Part shown: positions 12,539-24,445 of the stretch, one piece after another
Layout: each line of letters begins with the position of its first letter
How positions within the stretch are numbered: the stretch's first letter is position 1
NCBI GenBank assembly: GCA_905221605.1
Contig: CAJNDS010002258.1
Span: 322,501 to 386,500, forward strand
Length of the DNA stretch: 64,000 nucleotides
Source of the DNA: Symbiodinium natans
Lineage: Eukaryota; Sar; Dinophyceae; Suessiales; Symbiodiniaceae
Direction: 5' to 3'
The notes under the pieces: model-generated
Databases searched by the model: none
Told to the model about the DNA's origin: nothing
The model's input: the letters and a program-made list of their open reading frames with translations, nothing else
Program-made: the position numbers and the translations under genes

Positions 12539-13668
12539 GACGAGGTGATTTTATGCAGAGAGTCTTTGCGTCCACCCTTCCACTCAAAGATGTGGCAGAG
12601 TGATGGAAGAGATGGGAGACTGCCCTCGCAGCTCGGGCAGAACTTGAGTTTTGATTTGGAAAGTACTGCTGCCCGCGTCGCTTCCCTCGCTCTCCACCCA
12701 CCCTCTTGCCACCCTTGCCTGCTGCTCCACCCCCCCTTTACCCCCTACCCCCTACCCCTCCCCCCCAAACCTCCATCCCCTGTCGTTAGCCCCTCCACAA
12801 CCCCCTTTATGCTATACCCAAACACCTACGACCCAAGGCCTCGGCAGATTAAGAACTTGCATCAACTAAATTATGGGATTCTTGAAGTTTGCCCCAGAAG
12901 AGCCATCACGCTTGTTGTTCTCTCTCGCGACATGCATCGAAGACTGAGTCGCCGTCGTCCGACCATGGCGGAGAGCAGACACCTGAGATGTCAAATAGTG
13001 GTTCGCTGACAATGCTAGGTACATCAAGGAACAACGAGTTCGTCCGTGAAAATGCTGCTGGCGATGTGCTTGCTGAGCAGGTGCAGGGTTGTACGCAGGA
13101 TCGTGGCCTAGTTTAGTCGACTTTTGCTTCGACATGAAACAACAGAAAGAACAGACTCATGAAGATTCTCAGTGCATCCACGTGTCGTGCATTATGTGTA
13201 GCGCGAGCCAACTTGCTATTCGTGCTGCAGGTCGCCTTGGGCTTCCAGCTCGCGGTAGCCGACCGTGAGGATCACCGAGATGCGCACAAGCGAGTCAAGC
13301 AGCAGCCGACCAAAACGCCTCCAAAAGGGCCATCGCTACAAGACCGGCAGAGATGGGAGCACAATGAAATCGCGAGGAAAGCGACGTGTGACAAAAAGTG
13401 AGGCAGTTCCGCTGCCCCGTGGCTTCACCAGGTGCGTCGGTTTTGCGGCACTAGAACTTGTGGTCCTCAGGTCCAGCACCTCCGACATGTCAGGCGTCAA
13501 GGCCTCAGCTAGTGCTGAACATATGAAGCAAGCATGGGCTTGGCAGTTCCCGGTGGGACTCTGCCATCTATGCCTTGGCTTCGGGGGCTGTGGTGTCAAA
13601 ACAGTTCGGGTTTGCAGGAGGTCGTGGCAGCCAGGGCGAGAATTAAATTTGTTGGGACTACTTGAGGT

Positions 13669-13850
13669 ATGACCGCAAGTGCGGACCGGAAGAAGCTTTT
13701 CAAAGAACTGCAGCTACGTGCCTTGTCTAAATATCACCGGCAATCAAGATGTCGCCGCTGTCGCAATACATGTGGAAGTCAGAGTGCAGCCTCGTGCGTC
13801 AAAAAGGATGGCATCCTGACAAGAATGCCTTCTCCTGAGATGTCCACCTA
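13669..13850 (+). CDS. possible first exon, unrecognised
   Basis: An ATG at 13669 opens MTASADRKKLFKELQLRALS, a charged helix-like start that could be the N-terminus of the coiled-coil gene downstream. No donor was fixed. The stretch 12600-14370 otherwise holds a polypyrimidine/poly-C tract (about 12690-12800) and no gene I can support. Confidence 0.25.
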
Positions 13851-14374
13851 AGGGTCAGATTCTAATGCCCCCACTTCGCACAGTGCCTGCAAGGTAGGAG
13901 ATGAAGTCCATGCTTCGGAAATGCCTTCGGCCCAGTATTGGGTCCGGCTGCCCTAGACTCTATGGCATCTTTAGGTTGCCTGGTGCAGGTGCTCTTGCAA
14001 GTTGAAACGCGGTGACTAGTGGGAGCGCCTGAGTAGCGGACTGCTTTCAGGAACCTGGTAGTCTCATGATGTCTCATGGGTCTGCCCGCTGTGCTCCGGC
14101 TCATCATGCCACGGTCTTGTGTAGCTTTCCGGCATTTTTCGGACATGACAGACGAGGTCGCAGCAGCCACCTTTCATGTTTTTCTCTAGCTATCTCCACG
14201 TTCCAGCAGCCGTGAAGAGCTGAAGCCAATCTGAAGCCATGAGCGCGCTCCTGAAAGCGGTGCCGTCGCTGTGCCGTGCTGATGCCGCTGGTGCGAAATG
14301 CCTCGTGGTGAGGTGTGTGCTTGAGGTCGCTCGATTATGCAGTCTCCTTCAGTCTCTTGGCCAGGAATAGCCAG

Positions 14375-16626
14375 GCTGATGCGCGACTTGCACGTGCTCT
14401 TGAGGAGATCGAGGTGCGGGAGCATGTGAGTAAATGGGTGACACATGCACCCTCGCGTTTTCCTTCGAATGTTCTGAATTGGAGTTCATGTCATATGGGA
14501 GGGAGGTGCGTTTCCAGCCCAGCTCTGAGAAACGGCAAGGTATGCCAGCCGAAGCTGGGCGAGGCAGAATCCCGGCACGTTTCGTTCACCAGACTATATC
14601 GGGCTTTGATCCTAATAATTTGCCCACGCTGATTCTTCCGATGTCTCCCACGGCCCCCAAGCTGCGCGCTGAGCCTCATGGAGCTTCATGCATCTGCTTC
14701 CCAAGGAAGAGCGGATGAACGAGCTCCTCCACGCAAACGTGCCAAAGGTACGCTTCCGCCTCCCGCGCCTAGAGCCGGCACGCTTTCAGGACAGAAACGC
14801 GAACATGTTCTAAGGTTCTCTCGCATGGTCACAAATGTCACAAATAAAGGAGGTCTCAGACCTCTTTGTAGGGTGGGGGGCGTGCGCACAACCGGGTCAA
14901 GGAAGTTCTCGACGAGGTGCGCAACTTTCGCGGCGAAGATTTGTCCCTGACCCTGCAAGAGATCCAGCGATAAGGAGACATCTGGCAAGGGTCGGCACCG
15001 GCGCTCATCTCAGGTATCTACAGATGCGCCAAGCGCGAACCAGCAGCCTCCTTGAGCAACCAGAGAGGCCGGGAAACGACAAAAACAAAGAGGAGAAACG
15101 TCAGGCCATCAGGGGGCCCATCTGTGAACTAACCACGCTGCTCATGAGATTGAGTGAGGCCGGGAAGCGGTGAGAGATCTGGCAGCGTGCTCGAGCTTGA
15201 GGATGGGACGCTCCCGGGCCCTGTTCTGAGCTTGCCCGCCCAGTGTGGCCTGAACACAACTGAACCCGTTTTTTCCATCTTTCCGTGCCAAGGACACGCC
15301 GCACAGTCTACGGAGGGATCGAGTTGTGGAGCGCAGGTGGGGCGCACCAGTAGTCAGGCAACGACGCCATGGGCCATGGGTTACATGAAGCGCTTCGCCT
15401 GGGCAGGGGCTGGAGGGGCTGGGGATGGAGACCGACCCCTCCCGGAATGCCATGATCCGTCACACCGGTGCAGCTGCCCTGATGGCCTTGGTCATGACAG
15501 GCCTGCTCGCCATCAGCACTTTGACAGCACTTGCAGTTTCTCATAGCCGTCATAGCCCAACTTGAGGTTCCATTGTACAATACTGTACAGCCCAGACTCC
15601 CGTAGACTCTCGTAGACTCTCGTAGGCTCTCGTAGTAGGCTCGTAGACCGAGAGCAGCTCTCTTTTGCGACCGATTGCCCATCCCGAGGCCCCATCGACA
15701 CGAATGTTGCGAGCCTGATGGCTGCGATCTTCAGCTTGCCCCTCTGGCCTGCAATGTGCAATGCAAGTCAAATGTGCTGCTAAAGATAGCTGGGGGCGAG
15801 GGTGGCTCAGCTTGAGAGCTGTTGCTGGCCTTGCAGTGCGTGGCAGATGCCCGCGAGCTCTGCTCATGGCACATTGCAAACGAAATCCAAACGAAGACGG
15901 AGGCTTCTTCACTTTGTTGCTCTGGCCTACGCGTGGACGCATCAGTTGTCTTGGATCTTCCTCGCGCTGAATGGCGCAGTGGGCCACGTGGCCAAAAGAC
16001 GCAAGATGACGCAAGCACGAAAGAAAGGGCCTTGCATTGCATCGGCATTTGTGCTCGGATATGCTGCTAGGCAGGCTCACTTCATCACTAGACGCGCCGG
16101 TGGACTGCTATGGCAGCAAGCTGGTCGAACCCATTGAAACACTGGAGTCAGCGGTGGACATGGTGGAGATGGAGCAAGCCATGATGGTCAAGCGTATGCA
16201 GGATTTGTAGTGAGTGTGACATGTGTGAGGTCTGCTTCACGGCTTCATAGATGTTCATTGCGACTGGACCACCAAACCCATATGCAGGAATACGAGAACG
16301 AAGTGAAGCAGTCCGTCCCGGATTTTGTGGTGCCATCCACCAGCAGCCTGCGCGAACCAATTGTGGAGTGCAGCAGACTCAGACTTCAGACTTGGCGGGG
16401 ACTGCGGAGCACAGATTTTCGCACTGAGCCAAGGCGCTGGCCGAATCAGCAACTTCCTGGAGGAAGCAAAGGCTTTTCCTGCTTCTCTCCGTGCCGAGAG
16501 TCTGTGGTAGAACAGTTCTAGGGGGACTCGGGACCCCCTCCGCTGCCCCTCACGCTTTTTTTTCGGCAGGCAGCTCTGCCCGAGCATGTGGAGGATCAGA
16601 TGCAGAAGCTTCGCGGCACTTCTTGA
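14375..16626 (+). CDS. coiled-coil protein with membrane segments, multi-exon, unrecognised
   Basis: Coding-like exons on one strand share a charged helical character. Exon 14375-14425 (ADARLARALEEIEVREH) ends at a consensus GTGAGT donor. Exon 14872-14970 gives RVKEVLDEVRNFRGEDLSLT. A stretch near 15420-15530 contains TGAAALMALVMTGLLAISTL, a likely membrane helix. An exon near 15836-15901 gives CVADARELCSWHIANEIQTK. Exon 16100-16201 gives YGSKLVEPIETLESAVDMVE, then a GA donor, joining exon 16288 onward (EYENEVKQSVPDFVVPS). A terminal exon near 16573 (ALPEHVEDQMQKLRGTS) ends TGA at 16624-16626. I do not recognise the family. It may be a membrane-anchored coiled-coil protein; whether all exons are one gene is inference. 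Confidence 0.45.
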
Positions 16627-16929
16627 CGAAGATCTTACGATCTTAGCCTTGTGTGTCCACGAAATCTGAAGACTTCACTGGCGCCCCGAGGAGACACCGT
16701 TATGGCAGCCTGGTGACGCGAAGATCCGCGTTCAACTGCTGGCTGGCCACTTGTACTAAAGACACCCCAAAAAACTAAGAAGAAATTAGTGGCGGCTGCG
16801 CGCAAACGGGAAAGAGGCTTCACAAGTTTTCCCAGGTGCAGGTGCCCTTGATCTTCGTTTTGGTGCTGAATCTGGTAGGCCTCATCTGCTCCGAGGCATT
16901 CTGCATGCAATCTGTTTTCTGACATGTAG

Positions 16930-17310
16930 GCCTCCTCGCACTTTGCCCCAAATACGGGCGACTTCGCCCCAGCTAAGCAGGAGGGAGGCAATTCAAAGCC
17001 TACACAAGTATCTTCAGAATCCGAAGCTGCCCCCCCCCAAACCTTGGGAACAAGAGAGCGACCCCACCAGGTAGCCGCTGTGGATCTGGCCGCCGCCCTC
17101 TCGTCGCCCTCTGAAGCACCGGCACCTCCCTCCTCCTTGGATGACAACCCGCTGGAAGCTCTGACAGAAGCTTATAATCCCCCTGAGCACACGGTGCTCA
17201 GGGGATACTCCGGTGTCTGGCTTCAGTCTTTGAAAGATCTTGGAAGTGCTGCGTTCTCGGTCTGGACCTTCTTGGTGTCAGAACGCGATTCAGGCTTCTC
17301 CCTTTTCTGA
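16930..17310 (+). CDS. Pro/Ala/Ser-rich exon, unrecognised
   Basis: The frame opens directly after a TAG that doubles as an AG acceptor at 16928-16929 and stays open to 17310. It encodes a disordered-looking sequence (NTGDFAPAKQEGGNSKP, then SSPSEAPAPPSSLDDNPLEA). The low aromatic content and repeated Ala/Pro/Ser suggest a linker or tail region. The last part overlaps the perfect hairpin at 17180-17204, so the true exon may end before it. No start codon or partner exon was fixed. Confidence 0.35.
   Translation, partial: ASSHFAPNTGDFAPAKQEGGNSKPTQVSSESEAAPPQTLGTRERPHQVAAVDLAAALSSPSEAPAPPSSLDDNPLEALTEAYNPPEHTVLRGYSGVWLQSLKDLGSAAFSVWTFLVSERDSGFSLF
17180..17204. other. perfect 11-bp inverted repeat, 3-nt loop
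   Basis: CCCCTGAGCAC and its exact complement GTGCTCAGGGG flank ACG. It would form a very stable short hairpin in RNA or cruciform DNA. Confidence 0.9.
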
Positions 17311-17510
17311 TCCCTAAAACCCACTAAGCCCTTCGCCCCAAGCACAGGGAATTCGGGAATCTGAGCATCTAATTTGTGAATTCAACGGTGGGTTTTCCTG
17401 GCATGGTGCAAGAGTGGCACCCAGATGAGACAACCGACACCTCTGGCGAAGCGACTGAATGACAATCATCTCGGTGGAAAGTGTGCTGCGTGGGAGCCCG
17501 TGCGCACTGA

Positions 17511-17600
17511 GCCAGCGTGAGCCAGCGTGAGCCAGCGTGAGCCAGCGTGAGCCAGCGTGAGCCAGCGTGAGCCAGCGTGAGCCAGCGTGAGCCAGCATGA
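17511..17600. repeat. 10-bp tandem repeat, 9 copies
   Basis: Eight perfect copies of GCCAGCGTGA and one variant (GCCAGCATGA) lie head to tail. A 10-bp period does not preserve reading frame, so it is not a coding repeat. It keeps several minus-strand frames open, which explains the spurious long ORFs there. Confidence 0.95.
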
Positions 17601-17604
17601 TGGA

Positions 17605-18890
17605 TAAGGAAAGAATCGGAAAAGGGGCTAAGAGGAATCCTCCCACAACAGGAACGGCAGGTAATAGGTGCGTTGGTAGCGACAAGTATGAAAGGTGGAG
17701 CGTGCAAATATATGATGGCTTTCGTCCCTGCTCTCCGCCCCCGTACAGTCACACGCCCGGAGAAAGAATCGGCGATGTCCCACATATCCTGAAACGAGAG
17801 CTGAAGCGAGCGAACAACCGGAGTAGCTGTGGCGCTCGGTCGTCGTCAGTATCGCTATCGGCCCGATAGGGGTTGCAAGTGAACGATGCTCGGACAGTGT
17901 GTGCCTGGCCGTTTGTCTTTTTTTGCTTCCCTTCGACCTCGCAACTGCCTGCAACTGCTTCATGAGCTCAGGACTGGGATCTGGGCCGCCGCCTCCGGGA
18001 CCGGAGTGAAGAAGGCATGCTGCTGAAGGACTTGAAGGCCGTGGGCAGAGCAAACGGAAAGCAAGAAAGATAGATATATAATATACATACATATGTGTAT
18101 GTATAAAGAGAGATATATACACACATATATATATATATATATACACATGATACAAAATACATAAAAAGCTGTAGCAACAGTTCGAGTACTTATTAATAAG
18201 TTTTTTCCTCATAGTAAAAAGTTCAAGTATAAACATATGTAGATTATATGGATAAGTAAGTTAATGGACTATCAACATCTATCATTACATGATTACAATT
18301 TTTGGGCCGCCACGTGTTGCTGTCAATTCCGAGGCTCGCTTCCCTGACGTGAGCTTCTCCATGCAGGCCTTCCTGCGCAGCAGCAGAGCACAAGACTCCA
18401 CAGTTGCACAGCTGACTTCTGAGCTTCCAAATTGCAGCGTGCTTGGATGTTGTTGAGTAGTCAGCAGGAAGACCATGATGGGCACGCGTCGCAGGCAGCT
18501 TGTGCAAAACTGTGAGTTGCAACAGCAACACGGGGTGCTGCTTCATGCCCAGATTCCCAAGGAGAGGTGCAGGGCTCGGTCGCGAGAGGTTTCTGAGCAA
18601 GCTCGTTGTGCCGAGGTCCCAGTGCTTCCTCTGGGAAGCAGGGTCTTGGTGGTCGTTTTGCCGTGGCTGGTTCAGCTTGCGCTTGCCTGGCTTGAGCTTC
18701 TGGCAGGCAGGGGTCACAAACACACAGGGGCTCAAGGTTTCGAAACTTGAAGCTGCTTTTGTTTTTCTTTTTTCTCGGGCACTTGCTAGTTTTTTTTGCA
18801 GCAAGTTTTTTTCCCTGCGGCTCCGAGTCCGGACCAAGAACAATTGATGGCTGTGAACAAGGGCGAGAGGAGTTGGGTTGAAATGGATCC
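17605..18890. other. no gene supported; AT microsatellite inside
   Basis: Long open frames on the minus strand here run through low-complexity DNA and show no protein-like composition. 18060-18260 is strongly AT-rich, with (TA)n runs at about 18070-18145. Confidence 0.5.
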
Positions 18891-18898
18891 TTCCAGGC

Positions 18899-19119
18899 CT
18901 GTACTTTACACGGGCGCCCCGGCTTCTGGCGGTGGTCAGCAGCGTCACGGCAGACGTCGAGAAGGGATGCAATGCCTGGCTGGAGAAGCAGGGCAAGGGC
19001 ATTCCGGCCGAGGCTTCTCACATGTCAGGACGAACAGCTACAGCAGTGCGTTGCTTCAAGGGCCATGGTGTTCGGGCAGGTCTTCGCCACCTTTGGCAAG
19101 GTCCAGAAAGAATCTGACA
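18899..19119 (+). CDS. unrecognised exon(s) with an internal +1 frame change
   Basis: 18899-19012 reads LAVVSSVTADVEKGCNAWLE then KQGKGIPAE in one frame. 19029-19119 reads DEQLQQCVASRAMVFGQVFA then TFGKVQKESD in another. Between them lie only 16 nt that begin GC and end AG (19013-19028). Removing them joins the frames in phase 0. The alternative is one surplus base with no intron. The protein is helical and charged, and no family is recognised. A GC donor is plausible at 19120. Confidence 0.45.
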
Positions 19120-19699
19120 GCCTGTCCCTGAGTTGTTGCTCCGGCCGACCTGGACGTGCGAGCATATGCGAGCGTATGTCTACGACTCGAAGCCAAGGCT
19201 TCTTCCCGGCCTTCCGGCTGCGGGTGGGTCAGCTACACTCGTATCTTCTGGCCAGCTCCAAGGTGGCTCGCATCGCGGTCCTTTTGTTTGTTTATCGCCT
19301 CGGAGCATGCTGAACCTTCTTTGGAACTTTTAGTTTCCGAGGAGAAGCCGAACGGCCTCTTTGGCAGGGCCACTTCGATGAGCATGTTCTGTCTGGGTGC
19401 AGGGGTGCAGCTGCCCATCAAAGGCATGGTGCGCGCCCCTAACAGGTAGCATCTGGGATATCTGGGTTCGTCCGCAGCTACAGCAGAGACAGGGAGTGCA
19501 TGTGTCAATGATCTCACGATCTGAGGCCGGTGGTCTCTTTCCCGCTGCTGGCGCATAGCTCCGCCTCCTGAAGCTTAGGACCCCTACAGTAGATCAAGCA
19601 CTCACGTCAGAATGATCAGATACTGACAAGACAAGACCTACACAATGTCTCTCTGATTGTTTAATGGTTCTCAAAGAACAGCTGGCAGGCCACTAGAGT

Positions 19700-21225
19700 T
19701 GCCACAAAAGTTGGCTTGCTTGGCCCCGGCATCACTAGGCAAATTAGCCGACTGCCCCGGCTTCATGAAGCTGCTTTTGCCCACATCATCGATGTTGAAG
19801 GAAGAAGCTTGAGGCTAAAGGCCATCTTTTGCCATGCGACGAATTAGTGAGTGAGGAATAAAGGAAAGGAGTCAAGGGTGGGAGGAATTCATGCTTTGTG
19901 CCTTCCATGGCTTCATCATGCCAAGGGCAGTGAATTATGTTGCGGCCCACTACGACTTGCTTGTCCAGTGTCACGCCGCTTTCGCCAAAGAGCGCTTGAC
20001 CATGTCAGAAAAAGTCCATGATGCCCAACTCGACAGATGAAGAGCTTTCATGAAACGAGGCCCCGGGCGGAACACTCACTTCCCTTATTAGGACTTAAAG
20101 AATAAGCCCTTGTTTGCGCTTTTCCTTTGGTTCCTCATGATTCACAGGAGGTTTGGGGCCCCCTTGTCATCGCGTAGCGGCGCAGAAAATCCCACGATAC
20201 TCCCATAATCCACCTTACGAACCTCACTAACTAAGTCAAAATGGGCTTCCAAGTGTAACAGCACTAAGGTTCAAAGCGCTCCAAGAGAGCAAAGGATGGT
20301 TCTTGCTGGAGGAGCGTGGATGGCCACTTGGCTTCGGATGGTTTCCTCTCACGCGAAGGTGTGGGCATGATCCTTGCAGACGTCGTTATCTTGAGGTTGG
20401 TTTTGCATCCTGGGTTGTCGCCGCAAAAAGTATCGCAGTTCAGACTAGCAAAGGAAGCTGACGGACGCGAGGCTGCGAGAGAGAGAGAGAGAGAGACTGC
20501 CCAAGGAGCGCGCCCGGAGTCGTTCATTCCGAGACGCTGTGAGTTGCCAATGCATGCGCAAGTGTCTTGCCGATATGCTTCGTCTTCTAAGGCGTTTACA
20601 AGGCTTATTCTTGTTCTAGATCTCATTCGCTCGGTGGCCACGCTGCCAGCCCGAGGGTTGCGAGGGTTGCGAGGGTTGGCGAGACACGGCCTTTTTGAGT
20701 TCTCCAGGGTCCACGCAGTGTCCGAAAGCGGACGGAGAGAAGGCTCCCGGAGAGAAGGTTTTTCCTTTTTGACACCATGTACAGCCTTTGGCGTTGGCCA
20801 AGCGCTTATGAAGAAATGGTTGCATGGATAGACGCGCCACGGTGGGGGTCCACCACGTTGCAGGATTGCACGTCTTGGAACTCTTGAAATTTTGAAGTCT
20901 CGAAGTCTTCACAAAGTGGCCGGTAAAAGCTTCGATGGCATTTAGCCGCTTCGGGCTGCTGCGAAGAGAAGCCTTGTACCGCAAATGTGGATAACAGCCG
21001 AGACGACCTAGCACATCGCAGCCCGTACACCTTGAGGGTACCTGGCAAGCATGCCAAGCATGCCACTGCCAAGCGAGCTCGCCACCTATACCCTGAGCGA
21101 GGTGTTTCATTGTGGGAAAAATGTGTTCAGAGCAAGGCAGCCCAGAGGTCCGTGTAAACCCGGAAACCCATGAACATCACTCAGCGTCGCTTGAGCGCTG
21201 GAGTCCGCTGGAGGGCAAGGAGTTG
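19700..21225. other. no gene supported
   Basis: ORFs here are short, overlap on both strands and lack protein-like composition. A (GA)n run lies at about 20477-20495. Confidence 0.4.
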
Positions 21226-21229
21226 TGCA

Positions 21230-22000
21230 GACGTGCAGGTGTTGTCCTGTGACGAGCCAGCTGCCACTCGCCGCAGCTTTGACTTTCCTGCCTTCGGGTT
21301 TGGGGAGCGGGGGCTCAAGGCGTCATGTCCCTACCAGGACCCTGCAGAGATTCAAAGTTGCCTTTGAATCCAGTTCTAGTGGATGCAGGGGGGTTTCCCT
21401 GCATTCTTTTGGCAGGACTTCTGAGAAAGCCGAGGTGCAATATTTGGTGCAAATCTGGCTGCTAAACTCACGGTTGTGCTTTCCTTTGCGCGACGACAGG
21501 CAGCCAGGAGTGGTCCAGGCCTTGGCACATCTCTTCGCTACCCATTTCGAACATGTTGGTCCATGCTGGGGGATCCTGCTTCTAGCTGAGGCGTTCCTGG
21601 CTGCTGCTGTCCTACTTTGTAGCAGCCCAAGACCAGAAGACCATGAAAGTTCGCACGCCGAAGCTTGACTTGCTGCGGCTGGCCGAATTCCAGGCTGGTC
21701 CTCGACGTTTGGGAGGCAGGGTGCATTGGCTGGTGGTCTGGATCACGCCCAGATGGCATCCACAAGCAGCCCGGATGCCTTGGAGGTCTCAGCCGAACTT
21801 CGTGTCTTCGAACGTCCAGGTGTCTAGTCGAGGTGGGCCCCCCCTACGACCGCGACTTGAGATCCAAATGCTGAGATCGAGCCACGCAGGTGTCGCAGGT
21901 ACATCGGCTGTTCAGGCAAATCAAGCACCTCTTCGAACTGGAGCCTGGTACTAAGAGATGGCGCGCTGAAGGTGATGCTGAGCCCACAGATGCCAGCTGA
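21230..22000 (+). CDS. unrecognised multi-exon gene, 3' end defined
   Basis: Coding-like exons: about 21240-21355 (LSCDEPAATRRSFDFPAFGF then GERGLKASCPYQDPAEIQ), about 21500-21560 (QPGVVQALAHLFATHFEHVG) and about 21770-21820 (SPDALEVSAELRVFERP). A terminal exon 21876-22000 begins after an AG (RATQVSQVHRLFRQIKHLF, then ELEPGTKRWRAEGD) and ends TGA. I see no family motif. The last exon looks like an amphipathic helix with a charged tail. It lies 5' of the uL24 gene on the same strand; the intervening 22001-22640 shows no supported exon. Confidence 0.4.
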
Positions 22001-22643
22001 GGCTTCGTCTGAATCCGTGCCCAGTCGTCCCAGCCACTCCTTTGCAGCCTGCGCCGGGCTGGCTGTCCTTGCATTGCTGGCGCCGAGGATGCGCCCCCAG
22101 CACATCATTGACGTCGCAAAACTTTGTGCATGTCAATGTTAAAGGTGAAGCTGTTGCGAAGCTGCCAGTTGTAGGGAAGCAGTGGTGTTAAGGCGGCATG
22201 TGCTCAGCCGCAACCAGTCGGCTGCCCCGCGCGTCATCATGCATGCCAGGCTGCTCTGCTTTACCTGAGACCAGTAGGCTTTGCTTGAGGTGGTCTTGAT
22301 GCCATCGTACAAGGTGATCTAAGATGATGGTAGGAATGTTCCATGCTGCTTTCTGGCAGGTCAGCGAAGCCTACCACGCCGGCCGGGCGGCCCAGCAAGA
22401 TCCCGCAAGTCCTCATGGGGGGTTTGGCTTCTGCTCATTCTGTTCAGTGGTTGCGTCAAGCTCACGACCAGCGACGCACCTTGGGGACAATCGCCATGTC
22501 CGACTGTCCGAGTCCGGCAGCCCCAAGAACAAGCGGCGCATGGCCGCAGGAAGGAAGAGGTGCGGGGCCTGACCTGACATCTCTCATCTCTCAGCGGTCC
22601 TGACTCTAAGCAAAGCAAAGGAGTGCGCGTTGGTTCGGTGCAG

Positions 22644-24058
22644 GCCCATCTACATGGGCCGGCAGTTGGCCGTCCGTGTGAATCCGCGCACAAACAAGCC
22701 CGTGCGATACAAGATGCACGAGTGGACCCCAGCATTTTGTTCATGCGCGGTGGCAAAAGGAGGCAGGCAGCAACAAAGTTCAAGTGTTGCATCGTGATCA
22801 TCGACATTTGTTGATGTTAGGTCATGCCGGGCGACATCGTTCAAGTCATGAAGGGCAAGGACAAGGGCAAGGCAGCAGGGCATCGCATGGCCTCGCATTG
22901 CATGGCAAGTGTAGCTGCAAGTCAGAGGCTTGAGTACCTAGAGAAAGGGTTTTTTGGCAATGGGCATGCTCCAGATTGGAGGTTACGGAAGTTCTCAGAA
23001 TCTACCCGAAGTGGAACAAGATCCTCTGCCTGGGCGTGAACTACTGCATCAAGCATGTCAGGCCTGGGCAAACCAGCTGCCTTGATTCATGCTTTTTGTG
23101 CAGGCAAGTTGAATGCTTTGCCCCGCCCCAAAAGCCGGCCCAGAGTCCAAGTACTGCCAGCACGCGTGCAGGCCGATGCGTGAGGATGAGGTGGGCCAGC
23201 GAGTGCAGGTGCAACCCAGCTTTAGGGCCTCAACTCGGGCTTTGGCACGACGTGCAACAACACTTTTCGAACACGTCAACTTTGAAATCTATAAAGTTGG
23301 CCTTGGCTATGTTGGAAGAAGCTCTCCGCATTCGAGTTTGTGACATTGTGTCTGGTACGTGCTGTTTTGGGGTTGGAGACACGCTGACGGGTTCTAGATG
23401 GTGAAAAACCATGGACAGCCGCCATCCTTGCTGACCGAAGGTGGAAGCTCCCATGCATTCGTCGTGGGTACGTTGCTGAGCATGCGGCATCCAAGAGCAC
23501 CTGCAGCTACATGATGGGGCCGCCTTCGACGTGCGTGTCTTTAGGAAGAAGAATATCAAGATGAGTGACGTTCTCTTTCTGAGGTCATGCACTACGACGA
23601 AGAGGAGGAGGTAGCTGGCCTGTTGGGCGTGCGCTTCGAGAAGCGTACCTTAGAGGCCTGCCGATCAGTTCAGCCCGTTTTTGGGATGCCCGACTTTTGA
23701 GACCCGATTCCCAAAGCTGCAGAGCCTGGGGCAGCAAAGGGATTTGACATGATTTGACTGTGCGATGTATCGCGTCCAAAGAGGGCCTTCTTTGCTGGTG
23801 CCAGGACGGCATGGAGATTGTGAAGAAGGTCCGGTACAACAAGTCTACTGGGAACGTCGGGTTCTCAGTTCTCAGCACCAGTGCTGGGACGTCAGCAGTC
23901 GAGAAGCCCAAAGCTGACAGAGGCTGGAGGCATGCTGAAGTCGCCCCGCTTATGTGCCTGGCACCAAGGAGATTCCGGTATCGACACCATCAAAATGGGT
24001 TCCCGTGTTGGATCGCGGCGTGCCCAGTTCGAGTCATTCCACACAGTTGATGGCGTGA
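22644..24058 (+). CDS. rpl24: organellar-type ribosomal protein uL24 (KOW protein), 5' end not found
   Basis: Exons join in phase: 22644-22731 (YMGRQLAVRVNPRTNKPVRY then KMHEW), 22821-22879 with the KOW core (PGDIVQVMKGKDKGK), 22975-23061 (VLRIYPKWNKILCLGVNYCI then KHVR), 23172-23208 (MREDEVGQRVQ), a 27-nt exon 23441-23467 (VEAPMHSSW), 23584-23655 (VMHYDEEEEVAGLLGVRFEK) and 23805-23855 (DGMEIVKKVRYNKSTGN). The order KOW, 'GVN..KHV.P', 'EAP.H.SNV' and 'G..vrv.k.tG' is that of bacterial, mitochondrial and plastid L24, which binds 23S-type rRNA during 50S assembly. A tail holding YVPGTKEIPV and a stop at 24056-24058 probably belongs, but its junction is not fixed. Donors are GC, GC, GC, GT, GT, GC. 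The targeting peptide and start codon lie upstream and were not found, so mitochondrion and plastid cannot be told apart. Confidence 0.85.
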
Positions 24059-24351
24059 GTCAGGATCATGGAGCAACTCATTCCCAGGTGTGGAAGATGA
24101 AGACTGAGATGAGTTGCACCCATATCCACCGCCATAGTCCTGTTCCTGACCCGTTTTCGAGCTAATACCGGAATTGTATGGGCGAAGTATCAAGCTCGGT
24201 GTTCCCTTGATTTCCTTTCACTCTAAACCCACCAAGTGTCACTTGAGTGACCCTCTGAGCAGTAGGAAACGGATTTCAACCTTCAGGCAGGTTCTCGCTC
24301 TGAGACAAAAGGCGGGCATATCATCTGCAGGGTAAGTTAAGAGCTTCCCGA

Positions 24352-24445
24352 CCCGCAGAGGAGAAGGAGAAGAGGGAGGATGAGGAGGAGAATGAGGAGG
24401 AGAAGGAGAAGGATAAGGAGAAGAGGAAGACAAAGACGAGGGAGA
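24352..24445. repeat. GA-rich (GAGGAGAAG)n low-complexity tract
   Basis: An almost pure purine run with imperfect GAG/AAG triplets. The minus-strand Leu-rich ORF over it is a by-product. It lies in the spacer between uL24 and the reductase. Confidence 0.8.

Noticed and set aside
17511-17600. Short direct repeats as a possible CRISPR array
   Set aside because: Units are 10 bp, directly abutting and without spacers. The host is clearly eukaryotic.
17369-17785. Minus-strand ORFs with HAGSRWLTLA repeats
   Set aside because: They are translations of the 10-bp tandem repeat, which cycles through all frames.
18461-19021. 186-codon minus-strand ORF with basic composition
   Set aside because: It overlaps coding-like + strand DNA, and there is no motif or splice context.
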